From the NCBI GenBank assembly GCA_964551735.1, contig CAZKEF010000012.1, positions 1-64,000 on the forward strand: DNA of 64,000 nt, written 5' to 3'. This DNA is from DAOUAT01 sp964551735 (lineage in GTDB: Bacteria; Chloroflexota; Anaerolineae; CG2-30-64-16). The translations under genes and the position numbers were made by a program. The notes beneath the pieces are model-generated. The model ran no database searches, was not told where the DNA came from, and worked only from the letters and a program-made list of their open reading frames with translations. The number at the start of each line of letters is the position of its first letter. Position 1 is the first letter of the stretch. Shown piece by piece: positions 49,666 through 58,566 of this stretch.

Positions 49666-51594
49666 TCACGCCATCAAATGTTCGCCAAAGAACCGCACGA
49701 TCTCGTTGTAGCACCGCACCTTGTTCTCATAACGCGTCACGTCGTGGCCCTCGTTCTCGAACAGCAGGAACTCGATCTGTTTGCCCTCGGCGCGCAGCGA
49801 TTCGACCACGTCGCGCGACTCATCGGCGCGGACGCGCGGGTCGTTGCGGCCTTGGATCACCAGCATGGGGCAGGCGAGCTGGCCCAAGTAGGTGCTGGGC
49901 GAGCGCTCCAGCAGCCAGTTGCGATCTCGCTCCGGGTGGCCGAGGGCCAGGTAGAAGTAGGTTTTCCACGTCTCCGGGATGCGATCCAGGAAGGTGAGCA
50001 GGTTGTACGGCCCGAACATATCCACCGCGGCGCGCCACAGCTCCGGGTGCCGGCCGGCCAGGGTCAACGTCATGTAGCCGCCGTAGGAGCGGCCCATCAC
50101 GCCGACGCGCGCCATGTCCAGCCGCGGATCGGCCTTCAAGACCTCGTACGCGGCGACGTGATCCAGGCGATCCAGCCCGCCCCAGTCGCGATCCACCCGC
50201 TTCATGTAGCTCAGCCCGTAGCCGTGGCTGCCGCGCACGTTGGGCACGAACACGGCAAACCCGTTTAGGGTGAAGAACTGGATGAGGGGCATGGAGAACC
50301 AGGTGAAGTCGGGGCGTTCCTGGCTCTGCGGGCCGCCGTGGATGTAGAAGACCACCGGCCGCGGGCCGATGAAGCCCAGTTCGGCCGCGGGCAGGTAGAG
50401 CCGGGCCGAGATGCGCAGGCCATCGTGGCTGATGTAGGATGCGTCCTCGCCCGGCGCCAGCAAGGACGGCGCGATGCCCAGGGGTCGTTCGCGGGTGATT
50501 TGGGCGATGCTGAGACCTTGAGGGTCTTTGGAGACCCTCAAGGTCCTTACAACATAGATCTGCACCGGCGACGTGGCCGTGGAGAACGCCACTGCATAGT
50601 CGCCGCTGGCTGCCTCGTAGCGGATGGACTGGAGCACACCGTCCCGCAGCGCGCCCTGGCCGCAGATCACGCGGTCCAGGGTCAGGCGCAGGTTGGTCTC
50701 GTCGAACGTGCCTTCGTACATCCAAGAACAGCCGTCAATGTTGTAGCCCACCAGGTAGCGGTCGCCTGCCAGGTGCTCCAGGTGATCCATCTCGCCTGCG
50801 CCAGCATGGACTGCACCGGCCACTTCCACTGGCCGGATGGCGGCCGGGTCAGCCAGGGGGAAGTAGCCCAGGCCGTAGCGATCATCGAACAGCGAGGTGA
50901 AGAAGAGCAGCCCGCCGCCGGGTGTGAACTGGACATACGCGATGGAGTTGAGCGGCACAACCTGCCCCTCGGCCCGCTGCGCCAACGGCACGCCGAACAA
51001 CAGCACCCGCTCCGGCGCTTGACGCGTCCATAGGTAGAGCACGTGGTCACCGGTGGTGTAGCCGTCGCCCAGTACGATCTGCGAGTAGTCGCTGTTCGCG
51101 CCTTCGTAATGGTTGCCATAGATGCTGCTGCCGAGATCGGTCATCGCCAGCGTCGCCAGGTCGGCCAGGAAGGTGTGATGCACCGGGTCGGTACGCGGGT
51201 CGACGCTGAAAATGGCGAGGTTCCGCTCCGGGTCGCAGTGCTGGCACACTAGCTGCTGGCCGGCGAAGCGATCGCCGTACACCAACTCCGGGATGCCGCC
51301 ATCCAGGGGCACGAAGTGGGGCTGGTAGTTCTCGTCACCGTTGCGATCAATCATCACCAGCACCTTGCCCAGCTTGGGGAAGACATAGAACGGCTCGCCG
51401 CCCAGCAGCTCCGGCGTCATCAGCGCCACATCGGGCGGGAGCAGCGGCTCGGGCACGCTGCCGGCCCGAGCCATCGCGTACAGGCTCAGCTTGCCCGACA
51501 AGTTGCTGAGGAAGAAGATGCGTTCGCCGGCCAGTTGTGGGCTCAAGAAAAGGCGAGCGGCCAGAAGGGATTCGACCTTGAACGTAGCTGACAT
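49666..51594 (-). CDS. S9-family prolyl oligopeptidase-like serine peptidase
   Basis: A 642-residue enzyme. An N-terminal beta-propeller (about 1-370) precedes an alpha/beta hydrolase domain with the nucleophile GVMGRSYGGYMTLTLAG, the Asp in VIQGRNDPRVRADES and the His in FENEGHDVTRYEN. No signal peptide is seen, so it is probably cytoplasmic and processes peptides. A family F repeat is translated in the propeller part (RTLRVSKDPQGLS, 50514-50545). AAAGGA precedes ATG 51594. Confidence 0.93.
   Translation of the reverse strand: MSATFKVESLLAARLFLSPQLAGERIFFLSNLSGKLSLYAMARAGSVPEPLLPPDVALMTPELLGGEPFYVFPKLGKVLVMIDRNGDENYQPHFVPLDGGIPELVYGDRFAGQQLVCQHCDPERNLAIFSVDPRTDPVHHTFLADLATLAMTDLGSSIYGNHYEGANSDYSQIVLGDGYTTGDHVLYLWTRQAPERVLLFGVPLAQRAEGQVVPLNSIAYVQFTPGGGLLFFTSLFDDRYGLGYFPLADPAAIRPVEVAGAVHAGAGEMDHLEHLAGDRYLVGYNIDGCSWMYEGTFDETNLRLTLDRVICGQGALRDGVLQSIRYEAASGDYAVAFSTATSPVQIYVVRTLRVSKDPQGLSIAQITRERPLGIAPSLLAPGEDASYISHDGLRISARLYLPAAELGFIGPRPVVFYIHGGPQSQERPDFTWFSMPLIQFFTLNGFAVFVPNVRGSHGYGLSYMKRVDRDWGGLDRLDHVAAYEVLKADPRLDMARVGVMGRSYGGYMTLTLAGRHPELWRAAVDMFGPYNLLTFLDRIPETWKTYFYLALGHPERDRNWLLERSPSTYLGQLACPMLVIQGRNDPRVRADESRDVVESLRAEGKQIEFLLFENEGHDVTRYENKVRCYNEIVRFFGEHLMA
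50514..50545. repeat. Palindromic repeat, family F, copy 2 (within the S9 peptidase gene)
   Basis: GACCTTGAGGGTC and GACCCTCAAGGTC, nearly identical to the copy at 31577-31607. It is read through in frame between propeller strands. Confidence 0.8.
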
Positions 51595-51638
51595 GTCAAT
51601 TCCTTTCGAGAACGGATTTTCGTGCCGGGCAGAAGGGT

Positions 51639-52151
51639 TCACCATTCGCCCGCGTAGATTGTTGTGCGCGGAGCCGCGAGCTGGGTTGTGTAAGCCCAGT
51701 GCAGCTCCACCAGTTGCCGCATGTGCAGCACGTCGTGCGCAACCCAGGCGGCCAACATGTCGCCGCCTGTGGTGCTCCAGCCCCAGAGTGTATGGACTGT
51801 GGTATCCCAATCCGGTGTGGCCAGGCCGCGCAGCCAGGCCAGGGAGGCCGCACGCTCGGCCAGGAAGCCCCGCACGGACTCGGCCAGATCGCGTTCGTTG
51901 TACCGGCGCTCGGTCACCCAGCCCTTGGGGTCAATGGGCGGCCAGGCCGCGGTCGGGTCGTGCAAGATCAGGTTCAGCCGGACGCGAAAGTCCTCTCGCT
52001 CTTCATCCCCCAGGTGGCCGATCACCTCCAGCAGCGACCATGCGTTTCCGGCCGGCCGCCACCGCGCCTGCTCGGCCGAGACACCGGCGACTAACCCCGC
52101 GACCCGCTCGCCGTTCAGTGCCAACTGCGCCATCAATCCCTCAGCGTCCAT
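51639..52151 (-). CDS. DinB-family protein
   Basis: A 170-residue four-helix bundle with a three-His metal pattern: His in SLLEVIGHLGDEERED and in WVAHDVLHMRQLVELHW. DinB/YfiT proteins act as thiol- or damage-related metalloenzymes, often bacillithiol transferases; the role here is unknown. GGGGGAG precedes ATG 52151. Confidence 0.88.
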   Translation of the reverse strand: MDAEGLMAQLALNGERVAGLVAGVSAEQARWRPAGNAWSLLEVIGHLGDEEREDFRVRLNLILHDPTAAWPPIDPKGWVTERRYNERDLAESVRGFLAERAASLAWLRGLATPDWDTTVHTLWGWSTTGGDMLAAWVAHDVLHMRQLVELHWAYTTQLAAPRTTIYAGEW

Positions 52152-52191
52152 CGGCTCCCCCTTTCAAGTTCCATACGCAACCTCAGCACGT

Positions 52192-52245
52192 CACCTACAT
52201 CGAATATCAGACATCGTACTTCGAACATCATACATCCGCAATCAC
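52192..52245. repeat. Family E repeat
   Basis: TACATCGAATATCAGACATC, GTACTTCGAACATCATACAT and CCGCAATC between the rhomboid and DinB genes. The ATCGTACATCG fragments near 45403 are similar. Confidence 0.5.
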
Positions 52246-52943
52246 CGATACCAACTCCGCCGCCCGGCCCGCCGCGCCTTCGCGATCCACGGCAGGCACA
52301 AAATCAGCCCGGCCACGAATCCGCCGATATGCGCGAACCAGGCCACCCCGCCCGTCGCCGCGCCCGCGCCGACCGATAGGACGCCGTTGAAGAGCTGCAA
52401 GACGAACCAGAGACCCAACACCAGCACGGCCGGCAGCGACGCGATGCGGCCAAAGTAACCGAGGAAGATCAGCGTATCCACGCGCGCGGCCGGGAAGAAG
52501 AGCAGGTAGGCCGCCAACACGCCCGCAATCGCGCCGCTGGCGCCGATGCCGGGCACGCTCGACCCCCACGATGCGATCACCTGCGCCGCGCTGGCCGCAA
52601 AACCGGCCAGGAAGTAGAAAACGGTGAACCAGAAGCGCCCCATGACATCCTCGACGTTGTTGCCGAAGATCCACAGGTAAAGCATGTTGCCCAGGATGTG
52701 CATGAACCCGCCGTGCATAAACATGGACGTCACGAAGGTCAGCCACGTCAATGGCGCCAGCGGCGCCTCGGCCACGCGGGCCGGCACGACGCCGAAATAG
52801 AAGACGGCTTGCTGCAACGCGTTTTCGCCGCCCGTGCCCAATACCATCATCTGCCAGCCGAACACGATGATGTTGGCAACCAGCAGCAAGACGGTGACCA
52901 ATGGGAACCGGGAAGTGGGGATGCGATCGCGGATGGGAAACAT
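52242..52943 (-). CDS. Rhomboid-family intramembrane serine protease
   Basis: A 233-residue protein with six to seven membrane helices. The catalytic Ser is in PGIGASGAIAGVLAAYLLFF, the His in WFAHIGGFVAGLIL, and the HGGFMHILGNMLYLWIFGN loop carries the conserved His/Asn. It cleaves membrane proteins within the bilayer; its substrates are unknown. Confidence 0.93.
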   Translation of the reverse strand: MFPIRDRIPTSRFPLVTVLLLVANIIVFGWQMMVLGTGGENALQQAVFYFGVVPARVAEAPLAPLTWLTFVTSMFMHGGFMHILGNMLYLWIFGNNVEDVMGRFWFTVFYFLAGFAASAAQVIASWGSSVPGIGASGAIAGVLAAYLLFFPAARVDTLIFLGYFGRIASLPAVLVLGLWFVLQLFNGVLSVGAGAATGGVAWFAHIGGFVAGLILCLPWIAKARRAGRRSWYR

Positions 52944-53013
52944 AGCGGTTGCTCCTGGGAATCGGTCGGAAAGAAGGAACTCAAAGAACTTATGGAACTC
53001 AGCGCATCATGGC

Positions 53014-54600
53014 TCAGGTCAATTGTGGCACGATCTCGCCGAACAGGGCATAGAGCGAGACGATGACAAGGAAGGCGTACGGGAAAGCCGATGCGGCCGC
53101 CCGCAGCAGGTTGTAGCTGCGGCCGAGCACCGGATGGCTTTCCCAGCGGCTGTGGAGCCACGTCAACGCCAGGTCCAGCAGCAGCACGCCGACGGCCGCG
53201 GCTGCGGTGATCGCAATGGGCCACTTGGGCAGCCCTGTCCCAGACAGTGTCCCCCAGGCCGCCAACCCGGCCGCCAACAGGGCCAGCCCGGCCGCCAGCC
53301 ACCGGCCCATACCCGGCCGGGCCACCGCGTCCCACCCGGCTGCGAACACCATGCCGATCGGGATCAGCGCGGTGAAAAGATACCGCCCCTGGTGTTGCAG
53401 GAACTGCGTATTATACCAGATGTAGGCTAGGAACGTGAGCAGGGCGGAGAGGGTGAGGAGGCGTGCTGCGTACTGCATACTGCGTACTGCGTATTGCGTA
53501 TTGCGTGGCGTAAGTTCTTCTGCTGAGACGGAATATGCGGTACGTCGTACGTAATACTGGCCACGCAGCAGCCACGCAGCGACCGCGATCCCGCCCAACA
53601 ATGCCAGCGCGAAGTAGACCCGCGTGTCCAGCCAGACGCCCATCCAGCCGAAGACGCCGGTGAAACTCTTGAAGGTCCATTCGACCGCGCGCTGCCAGTA
53701 GGCGGCCCAGCCGTTCTGCGCCACGAAATCGGCCAGCCGCGTCTGGCCGAGCACGATGGCGTCGTGGCGCTGCAGACCCAGGAAGTCGGGCCAGCCGTAA
53801 ACCGAGATGTTGCGCGCATACCACGGCAGTGCGATCAATGCGGCCGGAACGATCACGCCGAGGGCCTCGACGGCGATCCGCCGAAACGACGCCCGCTCCC
53901 GCCACCATCGCCAGGCGATTACCCCCCCGGCTAACGGCACGGCGATGTAGGCCGTGGTCTTGGTGATCAAGATGAGACCGAGGAGGAAACCCAAGCGGAT
54001 TGCGGATTGCGAACTGTGAATTGCGGATTTTAAGGGGGGAGTAGCCTCGCCATTCGCCATTCGCTGAAGCAACACCCACAACGTCGTTGCCAGTAACACC
54101 TCTGCCAACACATCGTTGCCGACCTGCGCAACCGTGGCCAGGTGTTGGGGCAGGAACGCCACAAACGCGGCTGCGCCCAACGCCGGCCCCGGCCGAGCTG
54201 AAAAGACGCGCCAGCCGATGGTGTAGGCCAGCATAACGATCCCAGCGCCCAACAGCACCGAAACCAGCCGTAACGCGAGCAGACTGCCCCCGGCCAGCGT
54301 GTAGACCAGCGCCAGCAGCGCGTAGTACAGCGGCGGCTGGTGAAATTCGTAGCGGATAGGATCAAAGCTCATGTCAGGCGGGAACCCCGCCGCCTTGATC
54401 TGTTCCAGGTAGGCGTGGGGGTAATCGCCCATGTGCAGCACGGGGAATTGGCCCTGTTCGGCCAGGTAGCGCACATAGTTGTAGTGAGCCGGCTCGTCGG
54501 GCGCCTGCCAGGGTGGCGTGTAGACGGCGAAAAGGCTGCCGAGAACGAGGTAGAGCAGGAGGATCAGCGCCAGAATTGTGCGTGTGTGCCGGGTATTCAT
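53014..54600 (-). CDS. Polytopic membrane glycosyltransferase (GT39/DUF2142-like)
   Basis: A 528-residue protein with about eleven membrane helices. The first extracytoplasmic loop carries PPWQAPDEPAHYNYVRYLAE, with the acidic pair of GT-C enzymes, and HQPPLYYALLALVYTLAGGS follows. Members transfer sugars from lipid carriers outside the cytoplasmic membrane. Two dispersed repeats are translated inside: KSAIHSSQSAIR (54031-53995) in one loop and RTAYSVSAEELTPRNTQYAV (53556-53462) in another, neither expected in the family. Confidence 0.85.
   Translation of the reverse strand: MNTRHTRTILALILLLYLVLGSLFAVYTPPWQAPDEPAHYNYVRYLAEQGQFPVLHMGDYPHAYLEQIKAAGFPPDMSFDPIRYEFHQPPLYYALLALVYTLAGGSLLALRLVSVLLGAGIVMLAYTIGWRVFSARPGPALGAAAFVAFLPQHLATVAQVGNDVLAEVLLATTLWVLLQRMANGEATPPLKSAIHSSQSAIRLGFLLGLILITKTTAYIAVPLAGGVIAWRWWRERASFRRIAVEALGVIVPAALIALPWYARNISVYGWPDFLGLQRHDAIVLGQTRLADFVAQNGWAAYWQRAVEWTFKSFTGVFGWMGVWLDTRVYFALALLGGIAVAAWLLRGQYYVRRTAYSVSAEELTPRNTQYAVRSMQYAARLLTLSALLTFLAYIWYNTQFLQHQGRYLFTALIPIGMVFAAGWDAVARPGMGRWLAAGLALLAAGLAAWGTLSGTGLPKWPIAITAAAAVGVLLLDLALTWLHSRWESHPVLGRSYNLLRAAASAFPYAFLVIVSLYALFGEIVPQLT
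53462..53556. repeat. Family C repeat inside the glycosyltransferase gene
   Basis: GTACTGCGTATTGCGTATTG and CGTGGCG face GGAATATGCGGTACGTCGTA. Translated in frame between two membrane helices. Confidence 0.7.
53995..54031. repeat. Family I repeat inside the glycosyltransferase gene
   Basis: CGGATTGCGGATTGCGAACT followed by GTGAATTGCGGATT, the same type as the atpF/atpE spacer repeat. Translated as SAIHSSQSAIR. Confidence 0.6.
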
Positions 54601-54944
54601 TCAATAGCTGCCAACATGCGCGCAATGGCGACTTGCAGATCGGGCAAATCCTCTTGCACCGTGCGCCAAATCACTTCCAGGTCTACACCGAAATAGTCAT
54701 GGGTCAACTTGTTTCGCATGCCGGTCATATATGACCAGGGCACATCCGCAAAACGCTCTTGCAGCGACACGGGCACATTCCGGCTGGCTTCACCGATGAT
54801 TTCTAGGGCGCGAATGACAGCATATGCCTTTTCGTCATCCGCAGCAAAGGCATCGAAGGTAACGCCCGCGACAAAGCGCCTGGCCTTTTGCACGGCGTCC
54901 AGTATATCAAGCACATAATCTATCGCGTCGCGTCTCAACATCAT
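54597..54944 (-). CDS. hepT: HepT-type toxin (DUF86)
   Basis: A 115-residue helical HEPN protein. The Rx4H motif with a following Tyr is present in TGMRNKLTHDYFGVDLE, preceded by ALEIIGEASRNVPVSL. In known pairs HepT is an RNase or is silenced by tri-AMPylation of that Tyr by MntA. Its start overlaps the mntA stop by 4 bases, the standard order here being antitoxin then toxin. It overlaps the glycosyltransferase start by 4 bases. Confidence 0.92.
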   Translation of the reverse strand: MMLRRDAIDYVLDILDAVQKARRFVAGVTFDAFAADDEKAYAVIRALEIIGEASRNVPVSLQERFADVPWSYMTGMRNKLTHDYFGVDLEVIWRTVQEDLPDLQVAIARMLAAIE

Positions 54945-55282
54945 ACCACTATGACCTCAGCCAGGATATGGTGTCCGATGTTAGGTTTCAAGACCTTCTT
55001 CAGCACCAAGTCCACCTTGACACCTGTCAACTCGCTGAGCTGCTGCTCTATAGCGACAAACTCGAACAGCGTTGGGGGATAGTCAAATTCCACCAAAACA
55101 TCGAGGTCACTTTTCGGATTGTACTCGCCCCTCACATAAGAGCCAAACACGCCAAGATAGTTCACACCATAGCGCTGCTGCAGTTCAGGCAAATGAGATC
55201 GAAGCGTGTGGATGATCTTACGTGTGCGCCGCGGCAGTACATGAACCTGATTTGTGCTACTTTCCGGGGTTACTGTTGACAT
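54941..55282 (-). CDS. mntA: MntA-type nucleotidyltransferase antitoxin
   Basis: A 113-residue minimal nucleotidyltransferase. The GSx10DxD motif is exact in GVFGSYVRGEYNPKSDLDVL, and the third carboxylate region is GVKVDLVLKKVL. ATG 55282 is preferred (GAGG upstream) over GTG 55297. It neutralises HepT by AMP transfer. The pair stands directly after ftsK. Confidence 0.92.
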   Translation of the reverse strand: MSTVTPESSTNQVHVLPRRTRKIIHTLRSHLPELQQRYGVNYLGVFGSYVRGEYNPKSDLDVLVEFDYPPTLFEFVAIEQQLSELTGVKVDLVLKKVLKPNIGHHILAEVIVV

Positions 55283-55293
55283 AGCTTCCTCAT

Positions 55294-57720
55294 TCACCTT
55301 CTCGCCTCAACCCCGCGCGCCTCCGGCAACACCTCGCGGCCGCGGCTGCCGCCCTGTTCCGGGCCGATGATGCCGTCGGCCTCCATCTGGTCAATGATGC
55401 GCGCCGCGCGGGAATAGCCGATGCGCAATCGGCGCTGCAGCAGCGAGATGCTGGCCTTGCCCGACCGGCGCACCTCTTCGACAGCCTGGCGATACATCTC
55501 GTCCCGGTCGCCGGCGCTGGCCTCGGCCGCGGCCACGTCTTCCCACAGCGGCTGTTGCAGGGTCTCCTGGCCGGGCAGCCACGGCGGCTCCGGCACGTCA
55601 CCGGCCTCTTCGCCCGATCCGGCCCACCTTGTCACCCGCTCACCGGCCGCGCCCGCTTCCGCGTTGTCAGCCGCCTCCGCATCCAGCAACGTCTCGGGTT
55701 CTGCAAACGCCCGCGCGCCCCGCCAAAACTGCACCAGCCGGTACGTCTCCCGGTCGGAGACGAAGCAGCCCTGCAAACGCTGGAGCTTACTGGCATCGGG
55801 CGCCATAAAGAGCATGTCGCCGCGACCCAAGAGCTGCTCCGCGCCCGGCGTATCGAGGATGACCCGGCTGTCCACCTGCGAGGTCACCGCAAACGCGATA
55901 CGGGCCGGAAAGTTGGCCTTGATCAGGCCGGTCACCACGTCCACGCTGGGCCGCTGGGTGGCCAGCACCAGGTGGATGCCGGTGGCGCGCGCCATCTGTG
56001 CGATACGGCAGATGTAGCGCTCCACATCTTCCGGCGACGAGAGCATCAGGTCCGCCAGCTCATCAATCAGGATCACGATGTAGGGGAGCACAGGCTCACC
56101 GCGGCCGGCCAGCTTTTCGTTGTAGCTGTCAATATTGCGCGCACTCAACTTGGCGAACAGCTTGTAGCGCCGCTCCATTTCGCGGGTGGCCCACTGGAGA
56201 ACCGGCACCGCGCGTTCCACATCCACCACCACCGGCGCGATCAGGTGTGGGATATTATTGTAGACAGTCAGCTCCACTCGCTTGGGATCTACCATCAGAA
56301 AGCGCAGGGTGTCGGGGGTATGCGTCAGCAGCAGCGAGGTGATGATAGCGTTCACGCACACCGACTTGCCCGAGCCGGTGGCGCCGGCGATGAGCAAGTG
56401 CGGCATGCGGGTCAAGTCAGCGACGGCCGGTTGGCCGGAAACATCGCGGCCCAACCCGAAAATCAATCCGCCACGGATCGCGGCGTACTCCTCCGACTCC
56501 ATCACACCGCGTAGGGAGACCAGCGAGATCTGCGTATTAGGCACCTCGATGCCGACGAAGTCGCGGCCAGGCACCGGCGCCTCAATCCGGATGGGGGACG
56601 CGGCGAGAGCCAGCGACAGGTCATTGGCCAGCGCCTGGATCTGCGACACCCGCACTTTGATCTGCTTCTCTTCGCCCTTACGATCCTTGCGCACGATGAC
56701 ACCGGGGCGCAGGCCGAACTGAGTCACAGCCGGGCCCTGGTTGACCTCAACCACCTGCACCGGCACGCCAAAGCTGGCCAGGGCATGCTCAATGATCTGC
56801 ACGCGCTTGCGTAGGTCTTCCTGCTGGATATCTTGTTCGCTGCTATCTTCCAGGATGTCGGACAGCACGGGGAGGTGATACGTCTGGCCAGCCGCGCCGA
56901 CGATACGAGGCTCTGGGGCGGCAGAGGTCGAGATGCTGCCGCGCTGCGCCGGCCCCGCGCCGCGAGCCGGCTGCGGCTCAACGCGGCGCATCGGGCGAGG
57001 CTCAACGGCGGGCGGCTGCCACGAGGGCGAGACCAGCGGCGGCAACGCGGGCGGCTGCGGCCGCGACGGCGCCAGGCGGCGCAACCTTCGCCACCACCGC
57101 CGCCAGAACGGCTCAACCTCCCCCATGGGCAGCGGCGGGTTGACGCGCACCCCTTCAGGGCCAGGCGCACCTCGCCGCCAGCCGCGCAGCCCCTGGGTCA
57201 ACGCTGCTCTCACATCTGCCAGCGTGAGACCAGCGAGTGCAATCCCTGACACCAACGCGATGAACGCCAGCGTCGCGGCCGCGGCCGGCAAGCCCAAAGT
57301 GATCACCAGCCCCTCGCTCAACAGCCAGCCCAGAAGCCCGCCGCCCTGACCAGCGCTGGCGACGTTCGATGCATCGGGCCGGCCGACGACGATGTGCACG
57401 CCGCCCTCGAAGGCCAGGAACAGCCCCAGCAGCCCGGTCATCCGCCATGCCGACAGCGGCCCTTCCTCGCTGACATCGCGCAGGGCGAGCCATACCCCCA
57501 GGATACCCAGCAGGAACGGCGCAGCCCACGCGCCCAGGCCAAAGAGCAGCTGTAGCCCGTCAATGAGCGCCGATGTGATCTGGCCGCGGTTGGGCGACAG
57601 CAGGCTGAGCAAAGTCAGCAGCGCCACCAGCACCAGTACGCTGCCCACCAACTCCCCGCGCAGAAATTCGCCCAGCCTGGGCGTCGGTTTGGGTTTAGAT
57701 TTGGTGCGTCTCCTGGCCAT
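55294..57720 (-). CDS. ftsK: DNA translocase FtsK/SpoIIIE
   Basis: An 808-residue septal DNA pump. Four N-terminal membrane helices (about 25-185), a Pro-rich linker, then the motor: alpha domain VEVNQGPAVTQFGLRPGVIV, Walker A LIAGATGSGKSVCVNAIITS and Walker B PYIVILIDELADLM, with VLATQRPSVDVVTGLIKANF. The C-terminal gamma winged helix (ASISLLQRRLRIGYSRAARI) reads polar DNA motifs. All motor residues are present. It moves chromosome ends through the closing septum. Confidence 0.96.
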   Translation of the reverse strand: MARRRTKSKPKPTPRLGEFLRGELVGSVLVLVALLTLLSLLSPNRGQITSALIDGLQLLFGLGAWAAPFLLGILGVWLALRDVSEEGPLSAWRMTGLLGLFLAFEGGVHIVVGRPDASNVASAGQGGGLLGWLLSEGLVITLGLPAAAATLAFIALVSGIALAGLTLADVRAALTQGLRGWRRGAPGPEGVRVNPPLPMGEVEPFWRRWWRRLRRLAPSRPQPPALPPLVSPSWQPPAVEPRPMRRVEPQPARGAGPAQRGSISTSAAPEPRIVGAAGQTYHLPVLSDILEDSSEQDIQQEDLRKRVQIIEHALASFGVPVQVVEVNQGPAVTQFGLRPGVIVRKDRKGEEKQIKVRVSQIQALANDLSLALAASPIRIEAPVPGRDFVGIEVPNTQISLVSLRGVMESEEYAAIRGGLIFGLGRDVSGQPAVADLTRMPHLLIAGATGSGKSVCVNAIITSLLLTHTPDTLRFLMVDPKRVELTVYNNIPHLIAPVVVDVERAVPVLQWATREMERRYKLFAKLSARNIDSYNEKLAGRGEPVLPYIVILIDELADLMLSSPEDVERYICRIAQMARATGIHLVLATQRPSVDVVTGLIKANFPARIAFAVTSQVDSRVILDTPGAEQLLGRGDMLFMAPDASKLQRLQGCFVSDRETYRLVQFWRGARAFAEPETLLDAEAADNAEAGAAGERVTRWAGSGEEAGDVPEPPWLPGQETLQQPLWEDVAAAEASAGDRDEMYRQAVEEVRRSGKASISLLQRRLRIGYSRAARIIDQMEADGIIGPEQGGSRGREVLPEARGVEARR

Positions 57721-57795
57721 GACAGACCCTCGCGGCTTGACCGCGCAAATGTTCTAAGGCGGTGGAGAGATTATACAACAAAGCGCTGATTTTGC

Positions 57796-58566
57796 CTACA
57801 GACAACCCGCCACCCGGATCTTCGGCAGAGCGGCCAGCTCTACTTCCGCGACCCGTTCTGGCCCCAACGCAATAACTGCCTCGTGTAGCGCGCTCGTCGC
57901 CGCGGCCAGCTCGGCGATGTGTACGCCCTGGCAGATCTCGGGCAGGCCGCGCAGGCGCGGCAGGCCCCGGCGGAACAGCTTGACCGCACCGGCGTAGTTG
58001 CGTTTTTGCAGGTGGTGAAACGCCACACCTACCTGCAGGATACCCTGATATAGATCGCGGATCGGCCTGCGCTCGGCCACCCATAACGTCTCCAGGGTCT
58101 CATGACACTCCCAATATTCGCCCGCGTTGAATTGTGCGATGCCGCGGCACAAGAGTGGCGGGGGAGCCTCATCCCATCCTGCCAACCAACGCGTGGGCGG
58201 GTGGCGTACGGCATCCAGCAGGCCGGGCAACATCGCGAGCAACTCAACCTGTGTCCAGATATGGTCACAACCGGCGGCACGGGCCAGGTTCGCGGCCTCC
58301 GGACCTATGGCGCGGCCGAACGCGGCGATCGGGATGGCCCTGGTGTGGGGCTGACTCTTGGCCCACCGCACCGGCGCGTCCCAACCCGCCGCGGCCAGGT
58401 CCACAATAACCAGCGCCGGCCAGTGGTCAAAGGCGTGCCACAGCGCATCTGCCGTTTCGACGGGTTGCATCTGCGCGCTGGCGGTCGACACTGCGCGTTC
58501 AATTGGCCCGGCGATTTCAGGATCGTGGGTTAGGACGACGACGACCGCTGGAACCGCAGCGCTCAC
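57796..58566 (-). CDS. Receiver-like domain fused to DUF309
   Basis: A 256-residue protein. Residues 1-120 resemble a degenerate receiver (VVVVLTHDPEIAGPIERAVS; ALVIVDLAAAGWDAPVRWAK), with the central Asp kept but without the usual acidic pair and Lys. Residues 130-225 are DUF309 (GIAQFNAGEYWECHETLETL W; RDLYQGILQVGVAFHHLQKR), a helical metal-site-like fold of unknown role. It starts with GTG overlapping the SufR-like stop (GTGA), so the two are translated together. Confidence 0.85.
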   Translation of the reverse strand: MSAAVPAVVVVLTHDPEIAGPIERAVSTASAQMQPVETADALWHAFDHWPALVIVDLAAAGWDAPVRWAKSQPHTRAIPIAAFGRAIGPEAANLARAAGCDHIWTQVELLAMLPGLLDAVRHPPTRWLAGWDEAPPPLLCRGIAQFNAGEYWECHETLETLWVAERRPIRDLYQGILQVGVAFHHLQKRNYAGAVKLFRRGLPRLRGLPEICQGVHIAELAAATSALHEAVIALGPERVAEVELAALPKIRVAGCL

